Positions 1-29,006 of a DNA stretch of 64,000 nt are shown here, in pieces (positions within the stretch are counted from its first letter, which is position 1; every line of letters starts with the position of its first letter). This DNA is from Erpobdella octoculata (taxonomy: Eukaryota > Annelida > Clitellata > Hirudinida > Erpobdellidae), in NCBI GenBank assembly GCA_963978895.1, contig OZ022242.1:15151070-15215069 (forward strand), given 5' to 3'. A model generated the notes under the pieces. That model made no database searches and was not told the origin of the DNA. It saw nothing but the letters and a program-made list of their open reading frames with translations. The position numbers and the translations under genes are program-made.

Positions 1-42
1 ACAATAAGGTGCAATTATGTCCTTTTTATAGGAAAATGCAAC

Positions 43-2425
<2,383 letters not shown>

Positions 2426-2472
2426 TTATTACCCCCTTCTTAATTCTGTTCGTCCCGAACAGCATATCGCTT

Positions 2473-3996
2473 TTAAGAAATGCGACTCGGCCACGAACAC
2501 CAAAATACCTTGATCTTTACTCGTGGCTTTGACCGCAATTCGCAAACAACATGGTCAAGTCTCTTGACCGTTTGACACAGTTTCTTCCAGTCCTTCTTTG
2601 GCTCATCAACAGAGTCTTTCTTTGGCTCATCGTCGCCATTTTTGCACGGTTCATCACAGCCTTTTTTGCATGCCTCGTCCTGAACATCTTTGCACGGTTT
2701 ATCGGAATTGTCTGCTTTTTCTTCTTCCTTCACATCCTTTAGATCTTTCTCAAGAAACTCTTCAAAAAGTTTTTCGAAAACACGTCGTTCCATAAATCCA
2801 ATAAATCCCTTCATCACATTGTTATTTGATTTTACAATGACTCTTAGTCTATCTGATCTAGAATCTTCTGTGGATTCATCTGATTTAAAACCCTCGGTAC
2901 CGTTCTCTGTTCTTGTCTCATTTTTTCCAGAGTTTTTGCTTGCTGCATTGCTATTGTTGTTTTGGAGAAGTTCATCGCCGTCATGTTTGTTTTCTTCCAA
3001 GCTACAATCGAACGTTTTCTTTTCACATTCCAACTCGGCTCTTTCGTCGGTGTCAACTTTCGTATCGTCCAGCGGATCTTTCTTCAAATTATCGCCATCG
3101 TCTCTCAAATCAGTGTCTTCTTTTCTTGTCAAGTTAACTTTGACGTATTTTTCCATTGGAGTTTCGTCCGTTTCTAAATCCTCGGTTGCTTCATCCGAGT
3201 CAGATTCTTCACTAAAATCTGACCCTGAATATTCGGTGCCGTCGTCTGTTATGGAGGCTTCCGTTTCAGAACCGTCGCTGTATGGGTGAAAGCCATAGTT
3301 GTTATTGCCATTATTATAATCATCATCGTCACTTTCATCCTCATCGTTTTGCATTTCGTTTTCAACATTCTTCTCATCTTCTTTAGTTTGGTTTTTGACG
3401 TCCAAACCGACTGTATCACTGTCACCATCTTTGCATGGTTCATCTTGAGCATCTTTGCAAGGTTCCTTATCATGACCGTCTTTGACAGGCTCATCATCAT
3501 GACCCACCTGACTTGTGCAGTCTGTACGGCCGTCATCCGTCACATGCTCTGAGACACAGCTGGTGGACTCCAGTTCAAATTGGGTTTCGCCGCAGCAACC
3601 CACATCACCAGCAGCCCGCTGGTCCAGAACCGTGTCCACCACTGCCTCAGCCAACCCTGCGACCAAACTCTCAACAGTTGTACCGGCTGCTGCCACTTTG
3701 TTTCCGTGGCCAAGAATCATTCCTTCTCCTGTCTTCTTCTGTGCTGCCATGTTTTCTTTCGCTCGTTGTCTTTCTTCCTCCAGCAATTTGTTTTTTAATT
3801 TCCTTCTCTTGACCACAGCTTCCTCGTCAATGTCGAATAGATATTCGTCGTCGTCAGGCCCATAGCCCTCATTCACTAACGCGGCTAAGAGGCGTTCCAT
3901 AAGTTCGTCCTTTTTACCTGTATCGCTCAGGCCACGTTTCTCCAGCTCGTCTTTCATTTCACTCGCCCAAAGCTCATCCAATGATTTCAAAACCAT
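2473..3996 (-). CDS. SAP-domain, acidic gag-like protein of the LTR element (507 aa)
   Basis: The ORF is intact, and its ATG lies about 10 bases after the primer-binding site, where a gag ORF would start. Residues about 3-43 form a SAP-type helix-extended-helix domain (LKSLDELWASEMKDELEKRG, then DTGKKDELMERL). SAP motifs usually bind DNA, and from memory they also occur at the N-terminus of some invertebrate Ty3/gypsy-type gag proteins. A basic patch (KRRKLKNK, about 62-69) follows. The middle is very acidic (EDESDDDDYNNGNNNYG and similar). Residues about 170-190 and 440-475 contain imperfect repeats of the type DEPCKDG / DEPKKD. I see no CCHC knuckle, protease or polymerase motif. It could be a truncated gag or a recruited host sequence; its function is unknown. 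Confidence 0.75.
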   Translation of the reverse strand: MVLKSLDELWASEMKDELEKRGLSDTGKKDELMERLLAALVNEGYGPDDDEYLFDIDEEAVVKRRKLKNKLLEEERQRAKENMAAQKKTGEGMILGHGNKVAAAGTTVESLVAGLAEAVVDTVLDQRAAGDVGCCGETQFELESTSCVSEHVTDDGRTDCTSQVGHDDEPVKDGHDKEPCKDAQDEPCKDGDSDTVGLDVKNQTKEDEKNVENEMQNDEDESDDDDYNNGNNNYGFHPYSDGSETEASITDDGTEYSGSDFSEESDSDEATEDLETDETPMEKYVKVNLTRKEDTDLRDDGDNLKKDPLDDTKVDTDERAELECEKKTFDCSLEENKHDGDELLQNNNSNAASKNSGKNETRTENGTEGFKSDESTEDSRSDRLRVIVKSNNNVMKGFIGFMERRVFEKLFEEFLEKDLKDVKEEEKADNSDKPCKDVQDEACKKGCDEPCKNGDDEPKKDSVDEPKKDWKKLCQTVKRLDHVVCELRSKPRVKIKVFWCSWPSRIS

Positions 3997-4003
3997 TCTT
4001 GTA

Positions 4004-4021
4004 TCCCAATTCTGACACCAA
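4004..4021 (-). promoter_or_regulatory. Putative tRNA primer-binding site of the LTR element
   Basis: On the minus strand, directly after the 5' LTR, the sequence TTGGTGTCAGAATTGGGAT begins with TGG, as expected for a site pairing with a tRNA 3' CCA end. The tRNA species was not determined. Confidence 0.65.
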
Positions 4022-4210
4022 TGTTACGATATCACCAAATCGTATACCGGGCTCAATAGAATGGTTTTGATGTTTTATTGGAAAATAATAAATGAAGCTT
4101 TGTTACGGCTAGTTATACCTTCTGGTTTAATAATAATGTCCATAATAGTTATTCGAAGTCCTTTAACGTCTATCAATGGGAAAACCTATTGTAAAAACAG
4201 CGATTTTACA
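4022..4210 (-). repeat. 5' LTR of the compact LTR element
   Basis: This is the second direct copy of the 189-bp LTR, one substitution away from 2237-2425. In the coding direction it begins TGTAAAATCG and ends CGATATCGTAACA, that is TG...CA. Confidence 0.88.
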
Positions 4211-4213
4211 TTA

Positions 4214-4216
<3 letters not shown>

Positions 4217-4255
<39 letters not shown>
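4217..4255. repeat. (TA)n microsatellite
   Basis: A short TA array separates the LTR element from the hAT element. Confidence 0.95.
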
Positions 4256-4258
<3 letters not shown>

Positions 4259-4284
4259 GGATGTCACGGGTAGTACTTTTTGGA

Positions 4285-4512
4285 GTTTTCGGGTTCGGGT
4301 TCGAGTTCGGGTTTGTGAAACTAGAGTTTTCGGGTTCGGGTTCGGGTTCGGGTTTGTGAAACTAGAGTTTTCGGGTTCGGGTTCGGGTTTGTAAAACTCG
4401 AGTTTTCGGGTTCGGGTTCGGGTTTGTGAAACTCAAGTTTTCGGGTTCGGGTTCGGGTTCGGGTTTGTAGTTTTCCAAAAACCGGGTTCGGGTTCGGGTT
4501 CGGGTTCGGGTA
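4285..4512. repeat. Left subterminal GGGTTC tandem array
   Basis: Hexamer-like TTCGGG repeats are broken by a recurring spacer (tttgtgaaactagagtttt). The array lies just inside the left hAT terminus and in the same orientation as the right-hand array. Confidence 0.9.
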
Positions 4513-5305
4513 CTGGCTTATGATTTCAAATTCCCGGATTGATTTTAAATTTACCTAGTGTATATACATATACAAACAAGAGCGATCAATTCATCCATTG
4601 GACATTACACGTATTGAATAAACTCTAACAAGTTATTTTTTAGCTTTCCAAATAATGTGATTTCTTTGGCCGAAGGAGCCTTATTATTTTAGTTCATTCG
4701 CGGCTCAGTCCGGCCAGATAATCAGGCGGATTAGTGGTCTAGCTTACACACTCACCAATAAAATGACCTATTTGTGTTATTTGTTACGCAAAGGTGATAA
4801 TACAAAACTTGTATGGCTTGCAATTAGTATAATACGTTACCGCTTAAATTATTGTAATTTATTAATTTGTTTCGATGCCCGGTCCGGTCGGGTAATCAGG
4901 CGGATTAGTGTTCTAGCTTACACATTTGCCAATAAAATGACTGTGACGCATAGATCATTTATAGACTTTGCCAGTTAAAGTTTAGGATTATGCAAGATTA
5001 TCTTTATAACAAAGGGGCTTTGTTATATCAGAAGAACTTTGAATATATGAATGAATAAATATAAGGTTATATAACTGAAGTAAAAAGTTTAGAGTCATGC
5101 CTATCCGCGATTTCTTCGACCGAAGGAGGCTTAATTATTTTAGTTCGTTCGCGGCTCGGTCCGCCTGATAATCAAACGGATTAGTGGTCTAGCTTACACA
5201 CTCACCAATAAAATGACGTATTTGTGTTATTTGTTACGCAAAGGTGATAATACAAAACTTCTACGGCTCGGGATTAGTATAATATGTTACTTCAACAAAA
5301 CTTGT

Positions 5306-5705
5306 AATTTATCACTTTAGACGAAGACCCTCTTTTGTGGTGGAAAGATAACAGAACAAACTTTCCAAATTTAGCGGTGATCGCTAAACGCTACTTGGAA
5401 CTCCGCCTTGCTTTTGCAAGCCAGTCCCAAGCCTGGAGAAAGGAGGAGGGAAAAGTTAAAAGAATCAAATTATGATCCACGACTGGAAGTACTTAGGTGC
5501 TTCTGACACAGTCGTTTCAGTCTTAAAACACTTGGTGTAAAGGACTATAAACTATTATAAAAAAAAACGCTACTTGGTGGCCCCAGTTACCAGCGTTCCA
5601 TCGGAACAGTTGTTCAGTGGTGCTGCAATTATTTATGAACCGCTAAGGAACCGATTATCAGGCAAGACAGCAGAAAAACTGTTGTTTATGAAGTAAAACT
5701 TGCCT
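5306..5705 (+). pseudogene. hAT transposase C-terminal (hATC) fragment split by a SINE
   Basis: Before the SINE the plus strand encodes DEDPLLWWKDN followed by FPNLAVIAKRYL. After it comes LVAPVTSVPSEQLFSG, then YEPLRNRLSG and AEKLLFMK with a stop. The motif of Ser-Glu-(Gln/Arg)-x-Phe-Ser followed by Arg-Asn-Arg-Leu is the hallmark of the hAT dimerization domain. The frame is interrupted by SINE insertion at a CGCTACTTGG target and ends in TAA. No zinc-finger or catalytic N-terminal part was seen. Confidence 0.8.
5399..5577 (+). mobile_element. SINE-like retroposon copy 1, inserted in hAT
   Basis: The element begins AACTCCGCCTTGC and contains AGTCCCAAGCCTGGAGAAAG and GAGGAGGGAAAAG. It ends with TATAAACTATTATAAAAA. 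It is flanked by perfect 10-bp copies of CGCTACTTGG (5389-5398 and 5578-5587), a target-site duplication expected of target-primed insertion. The length is about 180 bp with an A-rich tail. Further copies are at 6865-7030, 12382-12627 (inverted), 14402-14545 and perhaps 23590-23660. I do not see clear tRNA or 5S promoter boxes, so the ancestry of the head is open. Confidence 0.8.
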
Positions 5706-5827
5706 GAAATCTGTTCCTAATACTATTTCATTTTTATTAAACTAGAAAAGTTATGAAAACTCTGTTTGTGTTGCTATTTTTGAAACTGGAATAAATATTT
5801 ATTTACTAAAAAAATTTATTTGTTCAC

Positions 5828-6090
5828 AACTCCGAGTTCGGGTATTAGGCTTATAAATTTTCGGGTTCGAGTTCGGGTTCGGGTATCAAGTTTTCACATT
5901 TTCGGGTTCGAGTTCGGGTTCGGGTATCAAGTTTTCGCATTTTCGGGTTCGGGTTCGGGTTCGGGTATCAAGTTTTCACATTTTCGGGTTCGGGTTCGGG
6001 TTCGGGTATCAAATTTTCACACTTTCGGGTTCGAGTTCGGGTTCGGGTATCAGAAAAAGACCGGGTAGTACCGAACTCGGGTTCGGGTTT
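5828..6090. repeat. Right subterminal GGGTTC tandem array
   Basis: About five blocks of TTCGGGTTCGGGTTCGGG are each followed by a tatcaagttttcacatt-type spacer. It mirrors the left array in content but lies in direct rather than inverted orientation. Confidence 0.9.
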
Positions 6091-6189
6091 GGGTACCCGT
6101 GACATCCCTAATTTATATATATATATATATAGTTTGATCAATGATTTACATTTATACTGTTTCCTATAAAAGAGTATCTGAAATTGAAA

Positions 6190-6465
6190 ATGATCGAAGC
6201 ATGCCTTTTGAATGGCAAGTTCCGAGCAAAAGTGTTTTGCTGCCACGGATCCCAATGATTTCCACAAAAGTGCATATTGAATTCAAATGAATTCAATTTC
6301 CAATTAGATTGGCATTCGCAATAGCAATCAATAAGTCGCAAGGCCAAACAATATCTGTGGCTTAGATTTGGACACACCATGTTTTTCTTACGGACAATTA
6401 TACGTGGCATGTTCTCGCGTGGGCAAACCATCCAGTGGGTTTGTGTTGGCTAAAGATGGACTGAC
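6190..6465 (+). pseudogene. Helitron Pif1-like helicase C-terminal fragment
   Basis: The plus strand encodes PFEWQVPSKSVLLPRIPM, then QFPIRLAFAIAINKSQGQTI (with a short disruption before it), then QLYVACSRVGKPSS after a frameshift. These correspond to the late SF1B helicase motifs of Helitron Rep/Hel proteins (Ile-Asn-Lys-Ser-Gln-Gly-Gln and Tyr-Val-Ala-x-Ser-Arg). An in-frame TAG after SVA and a frame change show decay. The replication-initiator domain is not present. Confidence 0.8.
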
Positions 6466-6864
6466 AAACAATAAAAATAAAAAATAAATTCCAAAAAATG
6501 CTTTTATTTGCCTCTAAGTAAATTACATGTTTAGATTAGTAAAAGCTATTGCAAACTCGGACTTAGATGCGAAGTTTCGATTGTCACAACTTTGTGGCCG
6601 GTTGTCAAACGAACTCCTGCCATCTAGCGACTGTAATAAACCGTCGCTAGATGACAGGAATTAAATGGATTTGATTAGTTTTAATTGATTTAAAGCCTAA
6701 TTCATGTTGGAAACATTAAATTCATGTAGTGTCATCCAGAATAAAGCTTTCCTGGAAATTTTAGAGCTCTATGTGGTCGAAAAGTGGGTGAATTTTTGTT
6801 TCTAAGATTTAATCACCACAGAGAAAAAGTAAAGTTAAATAAAAACATTTAAAAACATTGTACA

Positions 6865-7030
6865 ACTCCGCCTCGCTAATTGCGAGTCAGTCCCAAGCCT
6901 GGAGAAAGGAGGAGGGAAAAGTAAAAAGAATCAAATTCTGATCCACGACAGGAAGTACTTAAGTGCTTCCTACATACAGCCATTAGAGTTTTTAAGCACC
7001 TGGTGTAAAGAACTATAAACTAATATAAAA
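6865..7030 (+). mobile_element. SINE-like retroposon copy 2, inserted in Helitron
   Basis: This has the same family features as 5399-5577 (ACTCCGCCTCGC start, AGTCCCAAGCCTGGAGAAAG, GAGGAGGG, A-rich end). It is flanked by direct repeats of AAAACATTGTACA (6852-6864 and 7031-7043). The related Helitron at 63729-64000 has the unoccupied site, which independently supports the insertion boundaries. Confidence 0.85.
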
Positions 7031-7157
7031 AAAACATTGTACATTCGATTGCTCTTCGAGATTGATTTTTAAAAATTGACATAATTTGTACATTAAACAT
7101 TTAATAAAAAAAACCAAAATAATTTATAAAGCAAAACAACGTTTGCTGGGTCAGCTA

Positions 7158-7301
<144 letters not shown>

Positions 7302-7689
7302 AATCGACATAATAGGGTTGGCAAGTTAACCGGGGTCGAGATAAATGGGTTCGACCGTACATTCAAGTTTGTAATTGTTTTGTTGTTTTTTTGTGTGCAA
7401 TTTATGAATGCCGTGTGTTATTATTTGATGTTTGGCAATTGCCAGGCCAGGTAGGCCAAAGTGATTGTTAGGCCATAATTTTTAAATTAAAGTTTTAAAA
7501 ATAAATGTAAAATCAATTTAACATTTACAAGCCCCTTAGTTATTGAATTTTGTTGGAAAATTTGATTTTTTCAAAGAAGCGTTTTCGTGAGCTACTGCGT
7601 TGATAAAACTGATAAACTAAGTGGTATCACGCAAACTAATAAAAAATTCTACTTTTACGCGCCTTTTCGTCAATTTTTCGTATTCCGAT

Positions 7690-7905
7690 ACATTTTTTTT
7701 CTCTTTCACACGCCTTTTCCAAGACAAGTCTTGCTCAAGGCGAGAGAGGGAGGGTACTTGCAAAGGCAGCCATTTATAGGCGCCTACCCTTTTAGCAATG
7801 CGAGTGAACTCCTTGCTTAAGGGAGTTACGCTGGTGACGCCGGCGAGGTTCGAACTGCTGACCTAACGATCGACAGACGAACGCTCTACATGCACTGGAT
7901 GCACG
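7690..7905 (-). mobile_element. tRNA-derived SINE, copy 1
   Basis: On the minus strand there is a tRNA-like head: CATGTAGAGCGTTCG resembles an A-box region, and AGCAGTTCGAACC resembles a B box (plus 7847-7859). A body with a GGCGCCTATAAATGGCTGCC segment follows. A weaker copy sharing the AGCCATTTATA and GACGCCGG blocks lies at 33375-33525. The acceptor stem does not close well, so it is not called a tRNA gene. Confidence 0.55.
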
Positions 7906-8489
7906 CGTATCACGTGTTTCTTCAAGTTTGGCGGAGAATTGTGGAATGCTGAACACATAGTAACTTTAGTTTAGGACTAGGTCTTAGGTTTTCCCAGCAA
8001 GCATGTGAACCTGAACGTTTTTGCTTCCCTAGATTCAAATCTGAACATTTTGACTAAATATGGCCATAGGCCACCACTGCTCACGTTCGCTCGTTTGGAA
8101 AATTCCATATAATAGTAATCTCGTCTCGACCAATCGATTGTTCACCAAAACAAGTATGACCGCGGAAATCTTAGGTCCACCCACAAGCTTCAATTACTAC
8201 TAACATAAAAGTTCGGAAGTGCAGACATCAGACAAATAAAGTTATTTAAAAACATGCAAAAACTATCAAATTTTTAAACAATTAATTAAGAAAAAAATTT
8301 GATTGTAATTTAATTTTTTTCATAAAAATTCGTCGGTTTCGCAGCCACGCAGCCGTTAGTTAGAGTGAACACGCAAACCCAGATTGACAAAAACAGAAAT
8401 GTTGAAAAAATTATTAAAATGATAAAATTAATAAAATTGAGAATTAATAATCATAGATAATTAATAGACTTTATGTTGGTTTATTAATT

Positions 8490-8674
8490 TTTTACAGTAC
8501 TTTGTAACGGTTTGTTCTAGAAAAGTAACGAAGTAAAAGTAAGTCCGAAAATATTACTTCGTTACAAGTAAAAGTACTGAAAATAATCTGTACTCCGTTA
8601 CAGGCAAAAAGTACATCGGATGTACTTAAGTAAACTAACGCGTTACTTTTACTTCGTTACCGAACAACACTGTA
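8490..8674 (-). mobile_element. hAT-type terminal fragment or MITE
   Basis: The right edge reads, on the minus strand, CAGTGTTGTTCGGTAACG, followed by repeated AAGTAAAAGTAACG and TTACTTCGTTAC blocks. From memory, this subterminal pattern with a CAGTGTTG start is typical of non-autonomous hAT elements. I did not find a matching left terminus. Confidence 0.5.
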
Positions 8675-9056
8675 TATTAGTCACCTCGTAGTATAAATAG
8701 CATCCACTATTGGTTTTCAATTCACTTTAGTAACTGCCTATCTCAAAAGCGTTGATTTTACTTTAAAATGTCAAAAACAATACAGTTGTTATAAGAAAGA
8801 ATAATAAAAGCACAATTATATATGTATCGACAACCCATCTTAAACTTTACCAATTGCGTTAAAGTGGCTGTGAGGCACACTTTTTACTTCAGAACTTTAA
8901 AAAAATTTGAACCATTTTAATTAATTCCACCTTTGCATTTAATTCCCGATACTATTACGAAGTTAATGTTTATATTAAAGTATATATGTTTATTAGCCTC
9001 CAGGAAAAAGCAGCTTCTAGATTTAAAGAACTGATCTTAATAAAAAAAAAAACAAT

Positions 9057-25042
<15,986 letters not shown>

Positions 25043-25099
25043 GTTTTTCTTCAACATCTCTGACAAGAAAAAATGCACAAATATAAATATCTTATTAAT

Positions 25100-28000
25100 T
25101 GAAATTAAACAAGTCTCTCTGTTGACCGTGAGTTTCTATAGGAAATACGGGCCATGGAGGCAATGTTATCGTTAAATTGACTTAGGATAGCATTATAAAC
25201 AACATTTCAAAAAGTCACTAGAATTAATTCTGCTTTCCTTTGATACAAATAATTTTTCCTTTATTTGCCGCATTGAAAATCAGACATTATTCATAATAAA
25301 ATATATGCTGGAAATATTGTAACTTATCAATTCAGTGGATATAAATTCAGTTTGTTTTTATAATAAAAAAAACTAATTAGACTTCTGTCTAATTTATTTT
25401 ACTTTACTTTATAAAATAAAACATTTTGTAGGTAATAAAAAAATATTCAAATATAATTGTGTTATGTATGAATCAACTAATATGAATGCACATTATTAAA
25501 ACATTCAATAGGGTTAAAAGTGTAGAATAGGGATATGACAATTTTGCAAGCAAATGTTCCTGTGCCGTAGGTTGATGAACTTCTGCATAAGAAAACTTAA
25601 TTCACAAGTCAATTTATTATTTTTTCAAAAGATCACCCAGAAAGCATGGAACACGTTTTGTATATGTTTGTACCTGTGGATAACATGGCAGGCATGTATC
25701 AAACAAATATCATTGTATTAAATATTTTTTTGGAGCTAAGTCACCACCCCCCTCAAAAATAAAAATCAACTTGAAATAAATTTATAGAATAACTACGCCA
25801 TAATTTGAAAACATAAAGCTTTGATTTTGGAATATAGAACCAGTGCTAAAATAAAACATATTTGCCCGTTCCGACATATAAAGTTACTTTGCATGCGCTG
25901 TATACTGCAGATTTAATAAATTTCTATTATTTTTTTTGTTCATGTTTTAAATTTTTCGTTTTCATCTTCAGTTAGGCGCACTCCCAATTTTATTACAACT
26001 ATTTTGCATTTTATATATTTGACAAATCGATTGATAGTATGTTATTTGCCAGTTCATTTGAAACCTTTCAATCGATGTCAGATCTACAATGCAAAGAAAT
26101 CATAATTATTTTTACTTTCTCATTTTAAATGTAGAAGCTGCACTAGCAGATTTGAAATTTTTTACATTTTAATAAAAATTATGGTTTAACCAGAAAAGTT
26201 CAGAGCAGACAAAAACTCATTGATCGAAATATTAAAAGCTGACATGAGCGATAAAAAACTGTGAGTTACAAGCAATCTGTGAATATCTTATTGTAATTCC
26301 AGTAACAGCTGCTTCAATAGGGAGATAATTTAATACAATGATCAAGATAATCAGCAAGGCAAAGGGTAGAATGATCCCAGAAGCCCTTTTGTATAATCAA
26401 TGATCAAAAGTATTGAAGGACCTGAAAGTACAACGGAAGATTTTCTAGATACAGTAACAGATTTATTTACTTTCAAAAAACTTTGCCAAATAAGAATTCT
26501 TTGAACATTTCAGTTTTTAACAATTTTCTATATTTTAGCTTATGTGATTGCTTTTCAATATGTTGTATTGTTTTGTTAGTTGAATCAATTTATTTAATTG
26601 ATACTTATTTGGTTTTAAATTTGTATTTTGCACAAAAATTGACCCCCTCGAACTCCTGAAATGCCCCCTTCCCCGAATCACATTGTCTGAAAGGAACCCT
26701 GGCGTTATATGCGTAAAATACGGTAGTAATTTTTGTATCACTACTATCACTAGAACTTTATTTCTGTTGCAAGCGGAAACATAAAAATAAATTTAAATAT
26801 AATCAATCAGACAAATAACCTACATTAAAAATACAAAATTGTGATAATTTTTGGTCGCTAGAACTTTATCTCAGTTGCAAGCGGAAATATAAACATAAAT
26901 ATAAATATACCCTATTGGGGAGTCACCTGGGAGGGATGCAATAGCCTGCTACGTTAAAATGGCTTCCACAACTGAGCCCAACAAAAATAGTGAACAGTTG
27001 TGCAGAAATCTTTTAAAAGGATATTTCCATATGTGTAATAAAATTGTTTACTAGCACTAGGCTTATTGAAGTCACGTAAATACAATTTATTCAAAGTATT
27101 TCAGCTTCCACTTACTTCCTTTGGTCAATATCCAAGTTCAAAATGTCAGGCTCAATCAAGGTAAGACTGGTTTTTCAGAAAATTACTTTATTTAGCCTAT
27201 TTGAGTTTTAAGTCGCAATAACTCTTTTGATATTAAATTTCTACAATTCAGAAAGTAAAATAGTCCACTTCAATAACCAGTGAGTGAACTAAGCTTTGAT
27301 TGAATTGAATTATAAATTTTATCAAAAACTTTGTTACCTTCCCAAATGATCTGTTGTATCAGAAAATTAAAACTGACCGCATATGTTTTGCTAGAAGCGC
27401 TAATAATCTCATGCAGTGTTATATTTATAGTGATGTGCGTGTTATATTTATAGTGATGTGCGTGTGTGGCCCTGTTGTTGATTTGTCGTTGAGCGTTTGT
27501 GTACGAGTTCGTGTGCGTTATATGTTTGTATAGTATATGATAAGTCATAGCGACGAGGTATTTGTATGAAACTGTCCCAACACAAACGAACAACAGGTGT
27601 TCTCCGTTTTCTCGCCTGTAGTGGCTCTGTCTTTTTTTATATGTGTTTATTTAATTACTAGCAGGTTAGCCCGTCATAAATGTCGTAGTTTAACATCATA
27701 ACATTTTTTAATTTTTTAATTATTTTGTTTTAGTTTCTAACGTCATTATATTGTGTTTAAATCAGGGTCATCAGGGACGGGATTTATAAAACTCAAAAAT
27801 AGTTTTATTAAAAAATGTTAACGGATGCAGCTGGTTAGTAATAAACGGTTGAAACTTCCTAAATTATATTTACAAATTTCATTTCTAAAAGAATTGGTAT
27901 CATTCGTAACGGATACGTTTCACACCAATCTGCCTTCCACTCAGCGACATGCAATCATCAGTCCTCGGATCAAAAAGACCAATGTCCCATCTTACATTTA

Positions 28001-28600
28001 TGTTTAAGGTTGTGGAAAGGCTTGTATGCCATCAGTTGAGTTGGCTGCTTTTTTCGGGAGCGTGGGCCTAGTAGTCCAGTCGTATTAGGGTTTCACCTCG
28101 GAACGAGTGATAATAAGCTGCAAATTTCTACAAACCTATATTTTGGTATTCTTATTATTGTCCCAAAAATCTCATAAAATCTCGTGTGTGCGTCTTACGA
28201 TGAGCGTCGGATTCAGGAGTAAAAAAGTTTTTACAATAAATTTGAATTTGAATTGTGTACTTAGCGTACAAATTTTATTGTGTTTGTAGTCTGAGGCTTT
28301 ATCAGGTCGTGTTTAGAGTTCCACAAACCTCCCAGTTGGGGGCCAAATGCCCAAAAGGACCCATGAGCCAAGTCATTAAATAAAAAATCAGCTTTTTTTT
28401 TAAATCAAGAAAATATGATACTACAGCCTTTATAATATATTAAAGGAAAATAACTACACGAGTTTTCATTTGTATCCAAAACTGGCATGTAGGCACATTC
28501 CTTTCTTATCTTTACATGGATGACATAAAAAAAGTTCCCCAGAATCAGTTTTGAAACTTATAGTTGAATGGGACTCGATTCTATAAGATTGTCATCACGG
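25100..28600. other. AT-rich intergenic stretch without a recognised gene
   Basis: No convincing exon chain was found on either strand. Present are a direct repeat of a 24-bp unit near 27410-27465 (ATATTTATAGTGATGTGCGTG twice), a possible isolated start-plus-donor at 27142 (ATGTCAGGCTCAATCAAG|GTAAGA), two related GGTCGCTAGAACTTTAT / CACTAGAACTTTAT blocks near 26750 and 26850, and scattered transposon debris. Confidence 0.6.
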
Positions 28601-29006
28601 CAAGGCAGACAATACTGAATCTATTATGAAATGAACAGGTCTGACGAAAGAAAACATGGGCCCCGAAAAGAAATTAACCCGAACTTATTCAAAAACCCCT
28701 AAAACCTTGTCTCCTTCATATTTTCATTTTTTTCTTTATAAAATAGCTGATGACACGGGGTAGTCAAAAAACTTCCAGGGTCGGACGAGCTTAAAAGACC
28801 GGACCTGGAAATTTGGTCATGGCGGCCCACTTCTTCATTAGTTTCTTATCAATTGTTTAAATAAATTAATAATTTTACTTATTTTTAATATAATTTTTAT
28901 ATATTTTCTTTAGTTTGTATAATTATTTCATGAATAATAATGAAATTTAAATGTTCAACAACACTACTTTAAATGGTATGCAAAAAAACTTTAAACAGCT
29001 CCTAGT

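Larger units (their letters stand above)
4255..6113 (+). mobile_element. hAT transposon with subterminal TTCGGG arrays
   Basis: The terminal inverted repeats TAGGGATGTCACGGGTA (left, about 4255) and TACCCGTGACATCCCTA (right, ending near 6112) are typical in form for hAT elements. The eight flanking bases on each side are nearly the same (atatatat and atttatat), consistent with an 8-bp duplication. Inside each end lies a GGGTTCGGGTTCGGG-rich array (4285-4510 and 5830-6090). The interior has the hAT C-terminal dimerization domain, interrupted by a SINE at 5399-5577. There is no intact transposase. A duplicated segment with TTATTTTAGTTC and GCGGCTC occurs at about 4680-4970 and 5130-5300. Confidence 0.8.

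Noticed and set aside
2551..3865. Many plus-strand ORFs opposite the 507-aa SAP ORF
   Set aside because: They are shadows of the acidic minus-strand ORF and show low-complexity Phe/Ser/Leu composition.
4763..4978. 71-aa plus-strand ORF inside the hAT element
   Set aside because: It spans a duplicated non-coding block of the element and resembles no transposase part.
7840..7905. tRNA gene on the minus strand
   Set aside because: The B box is good, but the acceptor stem does not close and the downstream body is shared with another copy, so it is treated as a tRNA-derived SINE.
27142..27165. Start codon plus donor ATGTCAGGCTCAATCAAG|GTAAGA as a first exon of a plus-strand gene
   Set aside because: Six codons with a donor arise by chance, and no following exon in a matching frame was recognised before TMEM231.
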